Notes: generated by a model not told the origin, from the letters alone. Counted from the first letter of the stretch, positions 1 to 10,848 are shown. The stretch is 64,000 nt of DNA from Siphonodentalium dalli (GCA_032622095.1 CP136067.1:137519990-137583989), one strand, 5' to 3'. Program-made: numbers and translations.

Positions 1-63
1 TCGGAAAGCTCTCGGTGAGAGCTTTTCGACGAATGGCAACAAGACATATTTCTTATTGAATAT
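1..63. repeat. TA-1 MITE, right-hand fragment
   Basis: The window opens inside the central hairpin of a TA-1 element: the gaaagctctcggtgagagc loop followed by the arm reading cgaatggcaacaag. The same core occurs at 4240, 17820, 21470, 35620, 36310 and 53270. The outer part decays after about position 60, so this is a fragment. Confidence 0.75.
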
Positions 64-182
64 GAATGACTTTCAATCAATAACATGGCTGTTGGCAGCC
101 ATCTTGGATTTTACTCTTTGCATGTTGTTGTTGTTGGAATCCTTATCACTCCATTGACTGTAATGTACCGGTATGGTACAGG

Positions 183-1356
183 GTTCGTACTAGGGGTGTA
201 ACAATACATCGATGTATCGATGCGACTGCGATACAGCACTAACGATACGGTCATCGATACGGGCGATCAAACGATACATATCTCGATACACAAATTGCAT
301 ATTGTTATTACCAATTCCAGTAAGTAAGCAGCGGTTGCCACGAACGAGAAAGATCAATGTTGAATCAGTATCTAACAAACAATTAAGGTAATCCCCCACA
401 ATAAGTAATACAAATGATAAGCATTCCCTATTTATCACGGAGTAACAGTGAGGCCAACAGACCGAATTGTATCAATTTGCATGTGTAGACAATCCGATGC
501 CATCTTCTTGAAACACATTGTATTAATAGAACAATCAGTCGCTAGTGATCCACTGATCAAAGCACAGACCTGACCTGAGTGACCTCAATGTTAATGACCT
601 ATTTCAATAGTACACGTCATGCAGCAAGTGAGCGACTTTGTCAATAACATGTCATTTACAGCCGGTGGCAAACCTTTGATGTATGCTATTGCTACAATTT
701 TATTTCACTGTTAACCAGTGATGCAGCTGCTATAGTCTCAACCTATATCATATCAAGCTACATGTATGTCATTCCCGTGTCACGTCAACACTGCATGGAC
801 ACTGCATTCTGTGCACTGGCCCATGTGGGTCGCTGAGCAATTGTTAAACCCCCCAGTTCCCGTTATAAAGTTGACAACTTGACATGAATAATTAACATAA
901 AGCCCCTCCCATTTAACTGTCAATCTTATGACATTGACTGAGATTTTCGGAGACGACGTTCCTCATTGGTCAACAGGTAGTGTTTGTACAACGCAGTGCA
1001 ACAATGGGCTCAATGTCGGCATCTTTATGCTTCCCGGTCCGATGGGATATATATCACTGATAGTCGATACATTGACGAGGTTTTAATTATTTGTTTTTCT
1101 TCTTAGACAATACAATACAAGTTGCAACAACAAATATTTTAGATGAACATCTAGTACACACATTTTAGCAAGTTTATATAGGCCTACATGTAACCATGCA
1201 AGCACATACCCACCTGTCGTTGTCGCTATATATCAGTGACAGTGTATATACAGTCCGTATGAAGACTCGTCAATATCGCTATAATTTTATGACCCCTGTA
1301 TCGCGATAAACATCGATACACCCCATACCCCGTATCGTTACACCCCTAGTTCGTAC
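183..1356. mobile_element. hAT-1: non-autonomous hAT-like element with 8-bp target duplication
   Basis: The body runs 191-1348 (1158 bp). The left end reads TAGGGGTGTAACAATAC and the right end is its imperfect inverse (GTATCGTTACACCCCTA). Both sides carry the identical 8-mer GTTCGTAC (183-190 and 1349-1356). Eight-base duplications and a T/CAGGGG-type tip are typical of hAT transposons. The inside has no reading frame resembling a transposase, only clustered cgatac motifs near both ends, so mobility would depend on a transposase from elsewhere. The 82-codon minus-strand frame at 190-438 runs through the terminal repeat and is not a gene. Confidence 0.88.
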
Positions 1357-2600
1357 ATGTCCTGGAAATCTTTGAAAATGACAAACCTATTTCCAGGCCT
1401 GGAACTTACTCATCTGAGGCTGGAAGTCATGGTAAAATGCGGGTATTTTTATGTGAGACCTGGAAAAGTCATGGAAAAATACGGAATATTTTAATCAACA
1501 TCCCAAGGATAGCATGTTTCCCCGCAAACTTGTAAATTAATAAAATTAATGCCTCAGTAAGCAAATGTTTTCTGTGAGTTGTTCTGTTTCAGCAGCATTC
1601 CGGAACACTCTCTATAATTATATATTACATACAATATACATATTCTGGTTCAACAATGAACTGTTTTTCAGTTACTGGGGTATAATTATATTAAAATAGT
1701 ATTACTGATATAGCCCAAACTACACATTACTTATTAGTTTCATGTGAACAATTTTAATGTTTTCTTCCAAGTAGAGTTTAATATATACCCGGGAATTGAA
1801 AACACAGGAACCGGGATTGAAACCCCTTCAGAACTGGGAATGTTCCCAGGAAATATATGTACAAATTGTACAACCCAGGTTATGCGCAATTTGGCTAGTT
1901 TGTTTTACATGGATCATAATAATGATAATTCAGATTAACTAAAGGATATTCCTAATTGTTATTTTTGACCTCCTTGGGCCACATTATGGTATACATTGTA
2001 ACACAACACAAGTTGGATAACATAAAACCATCGTTCCGACTTCCCAAACTTCAAACGAAATGTCCAAATGTTGCTGACGTTGCAAACCTCTTGTGGCATC
2101 TCTCAACTTTGTAGTTTTTAGGTTAACTTACCGGTAAGAGAATACAAAAGAAACAGTCCATTTATAGCTCCATGAAATTTGTTTGTTAATTTCCAATACT
2201 GTTTAGTGTCCTGATTTCTTAGTATTATTATGAGTCGGACGTAGTCTTGAAAAATACATTCGGAGCAACACCAAGTCACTTGATGTGACTTGTCAGTCAA
2301 GAAGCCCTTGTACTATACATTAGGTCTATGTTACATTATAACTTACATAACTTGCGTTATATCGGTAGCTCGAAATGTACACATATAATATTCTAACTGG
2401 ACTCTGCACTGACATTCACAAGACTCACACTCACAACTTGCACGAAACGATTTGCACTCATAGAAATTAGAATGCGACATCAGCAGAAACTGCATGTGCA
2501 GCACGGTCAATTCACAGCATACACCGCCCCTTCAAACAACTGCATAGGAGTACCGTGTGCACATTCCTTGAGTGCCTTTAACAATTTTAATGTTTTTCAG
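1357..2600. other. Non-coding stretch upstream of the first visible phafin exon
   Basis: I see no coding exon, tRNA or well-bounded repeat here. If the N-terminal phafin exon lies before the window, this is intron. The last bases (tgtttttcag at 2591-2600) form the polypyrimidine tract and AG acceptor of the following exon. No frame resembling the expected phafin N-terminus was found. Confidence 0.5.
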
Positions 2601-2738
2601 CCTCTGTTGGTGCCGGGTCGAGTCCTGGTTGGCGAGGGTGTCCTGGTAAAAATGTGCAGAAAGCGACCTAAAACCAGACAGTTCTTCTTATTCAATGATT
2701 TATTAGTCTACGGGAATATAGTTATCAATAAAAAAAAG
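2601..2738 (+). CDS. PLEKHF2: Phafin (PLEKHF2-like), first visible coding exon: start of PH domain
   Basis: The exon encodes 46 residues in phase 0, from PLLVPGRVLVGEG to FNDLLVYGNIVINKKK. The GRVLVGEGVL, CRKRPKTRQFFLFNDLLVYG and NIVI segments match the first beta-strands of the phafin PH domain (vertebrate PLEKHF1/2). It is preceded by tgtttttcag and followed by the donor gtatga. Phafins are small cytosolic adaptors. Their PH and FYVE domains bind phosphatidylinositol 3-phosphate on endosomes and lysosomes, acting in endosome fusion, receptor trafficking and autophagy (family knowledge). The open frame extends upstream to 2472, but that part has no phafin similarity and lies across the acceptor. 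The starting Met and roughly 30 residues are missing here, presumably on an upstream exon. Confidence 0.95.
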
Positions 2739-3066
2739 GTATGATCAGTTATTGATTTTGATTAGATTATGTCTATATTACTGTTACTCATTTCTCTCAA
2801 AGAATAAATAGAATGTCATATGTGTGTGTGAATCAAATAGTACAAGTAGTGTTCGCACTGCCAGGGGCCATTTGGGGCATTTGCCCCAAATAATATGAAC
2901 TGGCCCAAAAAATACTGCCAATGACCCAATAATGGCTCAAGGGAAATTCTTATGTGCAGAGGTAACCATCTCCCATTACGCTGTCAAAACGTTTTGCCGG
3001 GCAGTCAAAAAACACAGCACTCGGATTAATCATAGAAACAAAGAACTAGCATCTCACATGTAGTCG

Positions 3067-3618
3067 AAGTCTGCTCGTACGTAAACCAGCTAGGATGCTG
3101 GTTTACATCCGAGATTGCCTGGATACCCATTTTATAATGGGCTTTATGTGTTAGTGACCAGTTCACATAAATCATCAATAAATGTAATCAAATGTCACAA
3201 TTGTGACAATAAACTGGTTTATTCCGTAGAAAACATATTATTCGTTCTGAACTCCACAACAATTGGCAATTGTTGGCATAGGAGCCGAACACTGCGGATT
3301 ACACTTCAGAACAATTCAGCTTCAGTTTAAACATAAAAAATCAATGTTAGTCCCAATAAACTCAAATAGTCTATGTAATTTAACAGGAAAGTTAGATTAT
3401 TATACATCATTATGGCCATAAGATGTCTCTCTTTCCGATATATATAGCGTCATGTACATGCATTGATTTGTTGGGTAAAATCACGTAAAATAAACGACAA
3501 ATTCTGCCACTAGGCCTGGGTGTAAAGCCCGTTATAAAATGGGCATCCAGGAGATCTCGAACATAAACCAGCATTTCTCTATCCCAATATCGTAGCTGGT
3601 TTACGTATGAGCAGACTT
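3067..3618. mobile_element. Inverted-repeat element, ~552 bp
   Basis: The left end AAGTCTGCTCGTACGTAAAC is mirrored at the right by the inverse ending gcagactt. Inner blocks also mirror: a ctggtttac motif and the pair tttataatgggc / gcccgttataaaatgggc. No clear target duplication is visible. No coding capacity. Confidence 0.7.
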
Positions 3619-3722
3619 GGTCAATTTCTTGATGTAGGTGTTTAGGAATTCAAATTCTGATCGCCATGTCCATGAGTAAACAGAGCCAGCACAAATTTAA
3701 TTTCATTTCAAATAAATGTGAG

Positions 3723-3790
3723 TTGTGTTAACTATTGTCAGTTGACATAAGGCATTACAGCCTTATGTCAACTGACAATAGTTAACACAA
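3723..3790. repeat. Perfect 68-bp hairpin (31-bp arms, 6-base loop)
   Basis: The arm starting TTGTGTTAACTATTGTCAG pairs without a mismatch with the arm ending CTGACAATAGTTAACACAA; the loop is ATTACA. It lies inside a phafin intron on the sense strand, so it would be transcribed and could fold. It may be a tiny palindromic element or a small-RNA precursor; the sequence alone does not decide. Confidence 0.9.
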
Positions 3791-4151
3791 ATATATATAG
3801 GGGTGACTTGGTGTGCACACTTGCAAGACTAATCGTAAACAGAAGATAGATACCTTCACTGGCATATGATCTTTAATGCTGCACCGTGCGGTTCCCATCC
3901 TGACAAGGTTAAGAATTTAGTTTGCTAATAGCCTTTCAGAATAGTTACTTCATTGCTTGTCGGTTTAAAAGCCTATGACCTGCGAAAAGGCCATGCTTTA
4001 CTAAAGACCAGTATTGGAAGCAGAATATTGATAAACTACTTCTGCACTTATTCCCATATCCCATTGTCCAATATTTATGGCATGTTTATGTTCTATTTAG
4101 TCAAATTTTATGTTTAAACAAATAGTATTTCATCTGTTCTCTATTTTACAG

Positions 4152-4215
4152 TATAATAAACAGCACATAATGCCTCTAGAAGATATCAAACAAGAAAGTG
4201 TAGAGGACACCGGCA
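4152..4215 (+). CDS. PLEKHF2: Phafin coding exon 2 (visible): PH domain
   Basis: This 64-bp exon continues the PH domain as YNKQHIMPLEDIKQESVEDTG. It matches the phafin segment (Y)NKQHIIPLE. It follows the previous exon in phase 0 (acceptor ctattttacag) and ends with one base of a split codon before the donor gtgagt. With the next exon the split codon reads aca (Thr). This gives a continuous frame into MRNGWKV, which supports the exact boundaries. Confidence 0.95.
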
Positions 4216-4239
4216 GTGAGTATTTATTATATACAATAC

Positions 4240-4396
4240 TTTTCAGGATTTAGTCGGAAATATGTCTTGTTGCCATTCATCGGAAAGCTCTTGGGGAGAG
4301 CTTTCCGATGAATGGCAACAACCCATATTTCTGACTAAATCCTGAAAAGTTACCCACAATTCTGCTGTGGTTAATGAGTCGATTACTTAGGGCATT
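4240..4396. mobile_element. TA-1 MITE, left-truncated
   Basis: It carries the palindromic core (ttcaggatttagtcgg, gttgccattcatcggaaag and their inverses) and the right arm through gggcattact. The left terminal part is missing. It lies 25 bp inside the intron after the preceding exon. Confidence 0.8.
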
Positions 4397-4399
4397 ACT

Positions 4400-4932
4400 C
4401 TATCACATGAAACTCCATTAGATATTTTCTTATTTCTCACTAGTGAGTAGTAGCTGCGTGCTTCCCGGGATACTTGACATCACGCCAAGTAAATTACCGA
4501 GCGGATTAATACTATTTAGAAAAGACGTCCTTGACACAAATACTAATACCATTTCAAAATGATCACTTTGTTCATACAGTTCAATTATTGTCCAACTTCG
4601 TTGCCCTATTTACGAAAATAGACACAAAAATAAAGAGGTAAATTGGGGGGACTATTGGTTTCATCGCAATGCACAGCACGCAATACTGTTGAATACATTT
4701 GTGAAGCGTCTCAGCCAACGCTGTGCATGTATGCATTTTACATGCATTTTTCAGCTTCTTTTAAACATTTTTATTTGTTAAAAAGGCATAAAGCTCTTGT
4801 TTTTTCATCTGATATACAAGATCTGTTACTCGTTATGTTGGGATATAAGATTTTATGAAACTCATTTCATAAATTTGATTCACAACTTGTCTACGACTCG
4901 TTTCATGAAATCTTATATCACAACATAACTCA
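4400..4932. repeat. Interspersed repeat shared with 26838-27263, plus a hairpin
   Basis: From atcacatgaaact to catctgatatacaag this matches 26838-27263 closely, including the ctcactagtgagta and cttcccgggatacttg blocks. It is followed by an imperfect hairpin (about 4826-4932) whose arms contain gttatgttgggatataagat and its inverse. No coding. Confidence 0.7.
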
Positions 4933-5303
4933 TTGGAGATTCTCTATATATTCACTTTGAGTCGACTGCAAAATTAGTGATCCGAGGGGAGGAATAGTCT
5001 CCAAGCAGGAGGTGAGGTGACTACTCCTCCACCGAGAACCACTATTTTGGCATAGTCAATGACAAGCTATGCAATATTTATTTAATATTATATTTTATTG
5101 AACGTTCTTCATGCTGTCCCAGATCCCATAATGTCAAACAATTCACAATCAGATTATGTTAACTAGTGAACAATTTAATACTTTTTCTACCGAAAACAAA
5201 CTGAATATTCATTTCGAAAATTTAGGATAGTACGAACTAAGAAAATTGACATAAATATTGAAGCAATGTTGTGATCAGAGGAGACAGGAACATGATAATT
5301 TCA

Positions 5304-5789
5304 CAGTGGGGAATCACGTGGTTTCGAGTTGATGAGTATCCACGCATTCAAAATGGCTGTGGCGATTTCAAACGCGACCATAAACGACGAAAATGTTAAT
5401 AAACTAGAATAATGATATATTACATAGTATTTTGGCAGCTGCGAGCATATGTTTACTATTTTTCAAACAAGCTGATACCTCATTTGTGTCCAAACTCAGT
5501 TGTTTGCTCTAATATTTTGACCAAAGTTGTCAGTCGAAGGATTCTCCTAGATGTATTGATTTGTGTATTCCAACAACCTCCGACTTGCAACTTTGGTCAG
5601 AATGTTATTGAAAACTACTGAGTATTTCCGAACAAATATGGTATAAACTTGTTTTAAAAATAAACTAGTATATGCTCGTAACAGTCAAAATGCTATGTTT
5701 TTGTATTTCATATATGATGTTTTTGTGCGTTTACACATTTTGAATGCGTGGTACTCACCAACCTCGAAACCACATGATTCCCTACCGTG
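5304..5789. mobile_element. Inverted-repeat element (GGGGAATCACGTG type), copy 1
   Basis: The ends mirror each other: gtggggaatcacgtggtttcg at the left, and cgaaaccacatgattccctac at the right. Inner mirrors include ccacgcattcaaaatg / cattttgaatgcgtgg and a gaccaaagttg pair. A second copy lies at 13942-14428. The frames inside read through the palindrome and are not genes. Confidence 0.8.
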
Positions 5790-6076
5790 AAATTGTCAAA
5801 TCAAACATTTATTGTGCTCTAGTTGGATTACAAAGACATTTTGGACAAAAAATATTGAACTTTTCCAGCGTGGTGGTGATGACTTTCAAATTACCTCACC
5901 GGAATAGTGTGCATGCTAAATATAGATTTCTGGATTTCCCAAGCAATAGTAGGTGTGCTGATATTAGGAAGCGGACTATCATGTTTCTGACATAACTATT
6001 GGTAATAGTGGATGTCAAGTAACCAATCACAAGTGTGAAATAAAATAGTCATGAGATAAAATATATATAAGTAATT

Positions 6077-6440
6077 TTAAAGTGATGTGAAACACTCCGG
6101 TTGGGTGACCAAATAGAAATGGAGAATAACCTTGCTCAAAGTAGTTATTTTACAAATATAAATCCAAGTTTACAACACACACCGTCATTTTTTATATATT
6201 GATTAAATTCAATGAGTCTCGATGGCCAAATCATTCGCGTTAGTTTATCGCCAAGAGTTGCATCCCGAATCGAGATGTAAATATTTACAATTGAGCGTAG
6301 TTCTGATGATGTTTTTTATGGAGTGGTACAGTCGATTTCTTTGAGATTTCTGGCAATGCTAGTAGAATGCTACATTTCCTAAATTGGCATAGCACCTGAG
6401 AACTAACTTATCAGTTTCATGCACCCGAACAAGTGCATAA
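6077..6440. mobile_element. TTAA-G MITE, copy in phafin intron
   Basis: It starts at TTAA (6077-6080) with AGTGATGTGAAACACTCC. It shares gggtgaccaaatagaaatgg, caaagtagttattttac and cacccgaacaagtgcataat with 31988, 32436 and 63084. The right boundary is unclear because another repeat follows. Confidence 0.7.
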
Positions 6441-6555
6441 TATGTCTTTAAAATTTTCTTTCACTATTCCCCAAAATAATTTTCAGGATTCACAGAAATG
6501 TATTGGACTTGATTTTATCCCATTATATCTATTATAGTTTTATTTAGCTATAATC

Positions 6556-6951
6556 ACTCAAGTCTGAGTTTAGTGTATCTGTCATTTGCAGAATGAGGTC
6601 CCTAGAGTGTGAATTTACTGATGCTATCCCTCATAGCGGGCTAGCATCAACAAATTTACCCTCTGGGGACCTCATTCTTCATGGCCTCATCTGCAATAGA
6701 AGACATAGACTCAGATTGAAGTTCCCAAATGGTGAATATTGTGGTGTACACCCATTGGGAACCTTGATTATGCATTGTATCATCTGCCAATTTGGGGATA
6801 TAGAGAAATTAAACTAAAAAAGAAATAGAATCTATGTGAAGAAGTTTCTATAGAAATTTGATAATAAAGACACATAGCCCGCTATGCGGGATAGCGTCAC
6901 TAAATTCACCCTCATTCTGCAAATGACATGCACAGTAAACTCTGGCTTGTA
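6556..6951. mobile_element. Old hAT-2-related palindromic element
   Basis: The left end has gtgtatctgtcatttgcagaatgagg and the right end ctcattctgcaaatgacatg, with the gcgggctagcatca motif and its mirror gcgggatagcgtca. The middle (6680-6850) is shared with 16270-16500 and 30005-30190, so this is a longer version of the hAT-2 family. The 74-codon frame at 6593 is part of it. Confidence 0.65.
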
Positions 6952-7045
6952 ATCACTCATGGGGAATCTGATTGAAGAGATATAATCCAATTCACAAAAT
7001 AATAATTTAATCGTACAATAGCTAGATTTAAATGCCATTCTTAAT

Positions 7046-7594
7046 GATACGGATGGCCTTCCCTGTGGTTATAAGTGTTAAAATAGTCACATCCACTAAA
7101 ACCGCCATAAACAGATAGAATATTTTATAATGGACACATGTTGTTCTTATACCAATCATAAATATCGCATAGATTGCATGTTATTTTCACATTTGTACCC
7201 TTTGTTATGTAAAAAAAACATCCAAAAAAGTTATGTTACGATTGTTTATAAACAAATCCTCGGAACTAGCATATCGTTCAATGAAAATGTTCCATTGCGC
7301 TGTAGAATGCATAGATAAAATTATTGGCGCAATCAACAATTGCATTCATTATCACACCAAATTTTATTTTAATCGACCCATTCTACCCGCTGTCAGTTCA
7401 AAATCAAGCTAATCCATGTTACTTCATGATTGGGAAATGATCAGAAAGAAAACGTGTACATAATATAATTGTTCTCGCAAAGAGATGAATATTTTTCAAT
7501 CCAGTTAGCATTTTCTCCTGATATATATGGTAATACATACCAAATAAGGAATATTTCTAAATTTATAACCTACAACGAAGGCCGCCCATCACTT
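7046..7594. mobile_element. Inverted-repeat element (GGCCTTCC type), copy 1
   Basis: The left end (ggatggccttccctgtggttataa) is mirrored at the right (ttataacctacaacgaaggccgcccatc). A related copy is at 28717-29312. No transposase frame. Confidence 0.6.
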
Positions 7595-7686
7595 TAAGGA
7601 GATGTTTTTTTGCAGAAGAGTTACATTAGGCAATTAGACAATCACAGTTTTAAGTTCATTCTTCCAATGGACGCTGAGATTTAAAT

Positions 7687-7915
7687 TTAACCCTTCCATG
7701 GCTGGAGATTCCTGAAATTTTGTGAAAACCCTGTGCCATTGCATTCTCTTATATATGCAAGTCTCCCATAGGGAACCTCTCATATATAAGAGAGCACATT
7801 GGCTGGCCTAACAATATTTAACTTGACTTTGTATGCCAGTGCATTCTCTTATATATCTGAGGCTCCTTATGGGAAACTCATATATATTAGACAATGCACT
7901 GGCACATGATCTTTA
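7687..7915. mobile_element. TTAA-C MITE carrying two H70 hairpins
   Basis: It begins at TTAA (7687-7690) followed by CCCTTCCATGGCTGGAG. H70 hairpins lie at about 7731-7803 and 7835-7903 (core gcattctcttatatatg and inverse), separated by the usual aacaatattt spacer. The right terminus seems lost near gatctttaaaaag. It ends about 50 bp before the next phafin exon. Confidence 0.75.
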
Positions 7916-7967
7916 AAAAGTGCACATTAATGCTTTTAAACTATGGATTTTTATTTTGTTTTTGTAG

Positions 7968-8093
7968 CAATGAGAAATGGGTGGAAGGTAATAAGTCCAG
8001 GAAAGTCATTTGTCGTCTATGCAGCAACACAGACAGAGAAGAATGAATGGATGGGGCACATAAGGAATTGTGTATCTGAATTGTTAGCCAAGA
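7968..8093 (+). CDS. PLEKHF2: Phafin coding exon 3 (visible): end of PH domain
   Basis: The acceptor tttttgtag is followed by CA, completing the split Thr codon, then MRNGWKVISPGKSFVVYAAT through EKNEWMGHIRNCVSELLAK. The RNGW, SFVVYAAT and EWMGHI motifs are the last beta-strands and C-terminal helix of the PH domain. The exon is 126 bp and ends with one base before gtaagt. The joined codon (a+ga, Arg) leads in frame into the next exon. Confidence 0.96.
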
Positions 8094-8393
8094 GTAAGTT
8101 GATGCAGTGTTCATGGTGGGCCAAAAATTCTTTTAGCCAATTGTTTTGCCAATTCTGATTTTATTTTTTTTTGGCAAAATTAAAAAAAAACTTTTGCCAA
8201 ATTAAATCCTCATTTTCTGGTCTCTCAATTAATGATTTTATTTTTTATTTTTACATCTAACATTCTCTATATTTATGTCTATACCTTCAAATACCATATC
8301 TACACTTCTTTAATCTCACCATTGTTACTTGACAATATACCACTACTCACCATCTACCATTCAACCTTATGACAGACAAAGGGTTCATTAGTG

Positions 8394-8545
8394 TTAAAGG
8401 TACTCAATTTGATTCGATGGTACCCATATCATCAGACTCCAACAACATTTTTCCGCTTCTGTTATCAGAATGCTTTCAAAAAAGTTGCAAATGTTAATCA
8501 TAGAGTTATCCTTCTTGGTTTATCTGTTGATGTTTCTGCTAATGG
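8394..8545. mobile_element. TTAA-D MITE, left-end fragment next to an exon acceptor
   Basis: TTAA (8394-8397) is followed by AGGTACTCAATTTGATTCG. The next ~120 bp match, inverted, the right part of the element ending at 38694. The fragment fades just before the acceptor at 8559, so MITE-derived sequence probably contributes to this 466-bp intron. Confidence 0.65.
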
Positions 8546-8559
8546 TCTATTTTTTGCAG

Positions 8560-8669
8560 GAGGAATTACGCAGAAGGCTTCTAACGATTCCCCTGTTTGG
8601 GTTCCGGATCATCGGGCGTCAGGCTGTATGCACTGTCATAAATCTGAATTCACAGTATTGAATCGGCGG
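8560..8669 (+). CDS. PLEKHF2: Phafin coding exon 4 (visible): linker and start of FYVE finger
   Basis: After the acceptor tattttttgcag the exon encodes GITQKASNDSPVWVPD then CMHCHKSEFTVLNRR. WVPD is the FYVE WxxD motif and CMHC holds the first pair of zinc ligands. NRR is the start of the basic R(R/K)HHCRxCG signature, split by the intron. The exon ends in phase 0 before gtgagt. The overlapping 63-codon frame at 8470 is a shadow. Confidence 0.96.
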
Positions 8670-8799
8670 GTGAGTACTTACAGAAAAATATCTGAGTTAT
8701 ATTTCTTTTCTAAGTACTTATTGACCAGTAGTTCAATTAGGAAATGTTCAAATAGACTGTTTGCTGAACTTAATATCTGAAAAATTTCCCAGCAATAAA

Positions 8800-9200
8800 A
8801 AGGATCCTTCTGCACTTGTGTTATAATTTTGTCTGTCTGCCGTCTGTTCATTTATCCTGAACACCCCTCCAAATGAATGATAGGCCATTCCAATATATAC
8901 TTTTATAACTGGGTGGGAGAATTCATTTAGTAAATGGAAGGATTAAATAAATTTGTAATTTGTTAATCTTTGTGCCTGACCAAATAACAACCAGTGAGAT
9001 TGGTATTAATGGTTGTTAACTGTGCAAAAATGTACTATTTTTTAATGATTATACCCTGTTACAAAGTTATGGGGGATATATATAAATCAGCTTGTAAATG
9101 GAAGGATTAAATAAATTTGTCCATCTGTCTGTCGACGCAACTTTTTTAGAAATATTTCACAACATGTATAATTAAATAAAATATGTTAATATGGCTACCT
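8800..9200. other. Intron stretch with interspersed repeat
   Basis: 8820-8960 (gtctgttcatttatcctgaac and following) resembles 27595-27720, which has the same order of motifs (gaacaccc, gaatgatagg, gtgggagaattcat). A local duplication of ttaaataaatttgt occurs at 8940 and 9105. No gene. Confidence 0.45.
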
Positions 9201-9566
9201 TTAACCCTTTACCCAACAGAACGGCCCTGTGCCAATGCATTCTCTTATATATGCGAGTCGACCATAGGTCGCCTCGCATATATAAGAGAATGCATTGGCT
9301 TAACACATTAAAAATTATAAAATTGTTAAAGAATGTAAGAAAAAATGGTAAAATGCCAATGCATTCTCTTATATATGCGAGGCGACCTATAGTCGACTCG
9401 CATATATAAGAGAATGCATTGGCACAGGGCATAACTGTAACTATCACAATGTGGTCAAGAAGCCGGTTCCAATGATATCCATATTTGTATGGTTTTATTG
9501 AGACAGACCGAAGATATTTTAGGCTGTTGAAGCTTTATTTGGCCGGTTTGTTGGGTAGAGGGTTAA
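9201..9566. mobile_element. TTAA-A MITE with two H70 hairpins
   Basis: It is flanked by TTAA at 9201-9204 and 9563-9566. The ends are CCCTTTACCCAACAG and TTTGTTGGGTAGAGGG. Two near-perfect hairpins (about 9229-9299 and 9354-9424) lie either side of an AT-rich spacer containing acattaaaaattataaaatt. The short frames with the recurring RSPRIYKRMHW peptide are hairpin translations, not genes. Confidence 0.9.
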
Positions 9567-10703
9567 TGTAGCACAATTGCACTGCGTGGTGGTGGTAGAT
9601 ATTATTTGTAATGCTCACAATTTTGTCCTAAAATGTACTCCTTCATTTTCTAGTCAATTGTTTTGAAACTTGGCACATTTATTTACCACTGTGGAAACCT
9701 GTGAAACTGCATTTATAAGCTCGTTGGAACTTTTTTTAGTGGAGCTATCCAATGTTTAGATCAACTTGACAAAGTCAAGTTTGAGCTATTGCCATGGGTT
9801 GGCGTCCATCATCCATTGTCCTCCCATGATCCCATCCATCTGTGCATCCAAATTTCAAATTTGAATCCATTGCCGTGCCCTGTAGCCTGCATTTATTGGA
9901 GAATTGTTTTGATTGTCATGTAACTCATGTTTTGGATCACCTCTAGAGTGGAATTATCGAATTTGAATGATTTTAGATGAAAAACGTAGCCGCCGACAGC
10001 CATCTTGGAGTTTGCATGACTAAATCCTTTGGCACACCTTATGGACCACATTCATCATCCAATCGTCACCAAACTTCATATGGATCTTTTGGGTTACATG
10101 GCCACCAGCGACCATCTTTGATTTTACTCTTTGTATTACTAAATCCTTCGGCGCACCCAAGAGACCAACTCCCTCATCCGATCATCTCCAAACTTGGGAT
10201 GACCTCTAGATTGGAGCCATCTCGGATTTTAATCCTTCTATTAGTATTATTGCATTGCATCCTTTGGCACTCCCTACTTTTTCATTTGATTAATCCCAAA
10301 CTGTTTATGCATCTTCATGGTAACCTCTATTTTTACTCAAGCACTATAAATTGTCCAAGTTCCCTATCGCTCTATGGACTGTAAATTACAGTCTGTAATA
10401 TATGTGATGATCCCATTTCCAAGTTGAGCAGACTTGAGCTAGAGTGTCATTGACACTTTCATTTTACTTTGTTATAATACATGACAGGTATTTATCATCA
10501 TGGGAACCTGTGCACCTGCAGTTATGAGATGAGTCGGAATTATTTGAATTGTTGCAAACCAAATTCTAGTTTATTAATATAGCTACCCTTGCACTGCGGG
10601 AGTATCCTTAGTTCCACTGGTACAGCCCCACCATTATAGTGATATAGATTCTGTACAATTTTACTGATTTCTGATACATACTTGTTTTGTTTTCTACCTT
10701 CAG
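9567..10703. other. Intron stretch with decayed repeats
   Basis: It contains phrases repeated within it and elsewhere, such as gccatcttgg (about 10000 and, diverged, 10110; also near 100 and 42005) and catccttcggcgcac-like lines. This looks like a degenerate ~140-bp tandem repeat at about 9830-10300. No exon before the acceptor ctaccttcag at 10694-10703. Confidence 0.45.
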
Positions 10704-10848
10704 CACCATTGTCGGAAGTGTGGAATCGTGTGTTGTAATCCGTGTTCCAACAAACGGTGGCTTCTTCCTGAGCAGTCATCCAAACCACTGCGAATATGCC
10801 TCACATGCTTCAAGAAATTATCATCCAATGATGCGAGTCAAGTACAAA
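10704..10848 (+). CDS. PLEKHF2: Phafin coding exon 5 (visible): core of FYVE finger
   Basis: The exon (145 bp) encodes HHCRKCGIVCCNPCSNKRWL, then LPEQSSKPLRIC, LTCFKKLSSNDASQVQ. With the RR of the previous exon it completes RRHHCRKCG, the basic motif binding phosphatidylinositol 3-phosphate. The zinc ligand pairs CRKC, CNPC and CLTC and the RIC motif are present, so all eight FYVE ligands are intact across the two exons. It ends with one base before gtaagt. The frame stays open into the intron to 11246 because the exon end is tandemly duplicated there; that extension is not expected to be coding. Confidence 0.96.

Larger units (their letters stand above)
2739..4151 (+). other. Phafin intron (1413 bp)
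   Basis: Donor gtatga, acceptor ctattttacag. It contains a ~552-bp inverted-repeat element (3067-3618) and a perfect 31-bp-arm hairpin (3723-3790). I saw no coding in the rest. Confidence 0.85.

Noticed and set aside
2472-2600. In-frame extension upstream of the first visible phafin exon, with an ATG at 2472
   Set aside because: The acceptor tgtttttcag sits at 2591-2600 and the upstream translation has no phafin similarity; the true N-terminus is expected on another exon.
9229-9424. Paired hairpins read as a CRISPR-like array or bacterial repeats
   Set aside because: The setting is a eukaryotic intron, repeats are mirrored, spacing is irregular, and the copies sit in MITEs with TTAA flanks.
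9172-9447. Frames with the recurring peptide RSPRIYKRMHW, here and at 18711, 20087, 23779, 26414, 29186, 30899, 61862 and 62562
   Set aside because: They are translations of the H70 hairpin in different MITE copies, seen on both strands.
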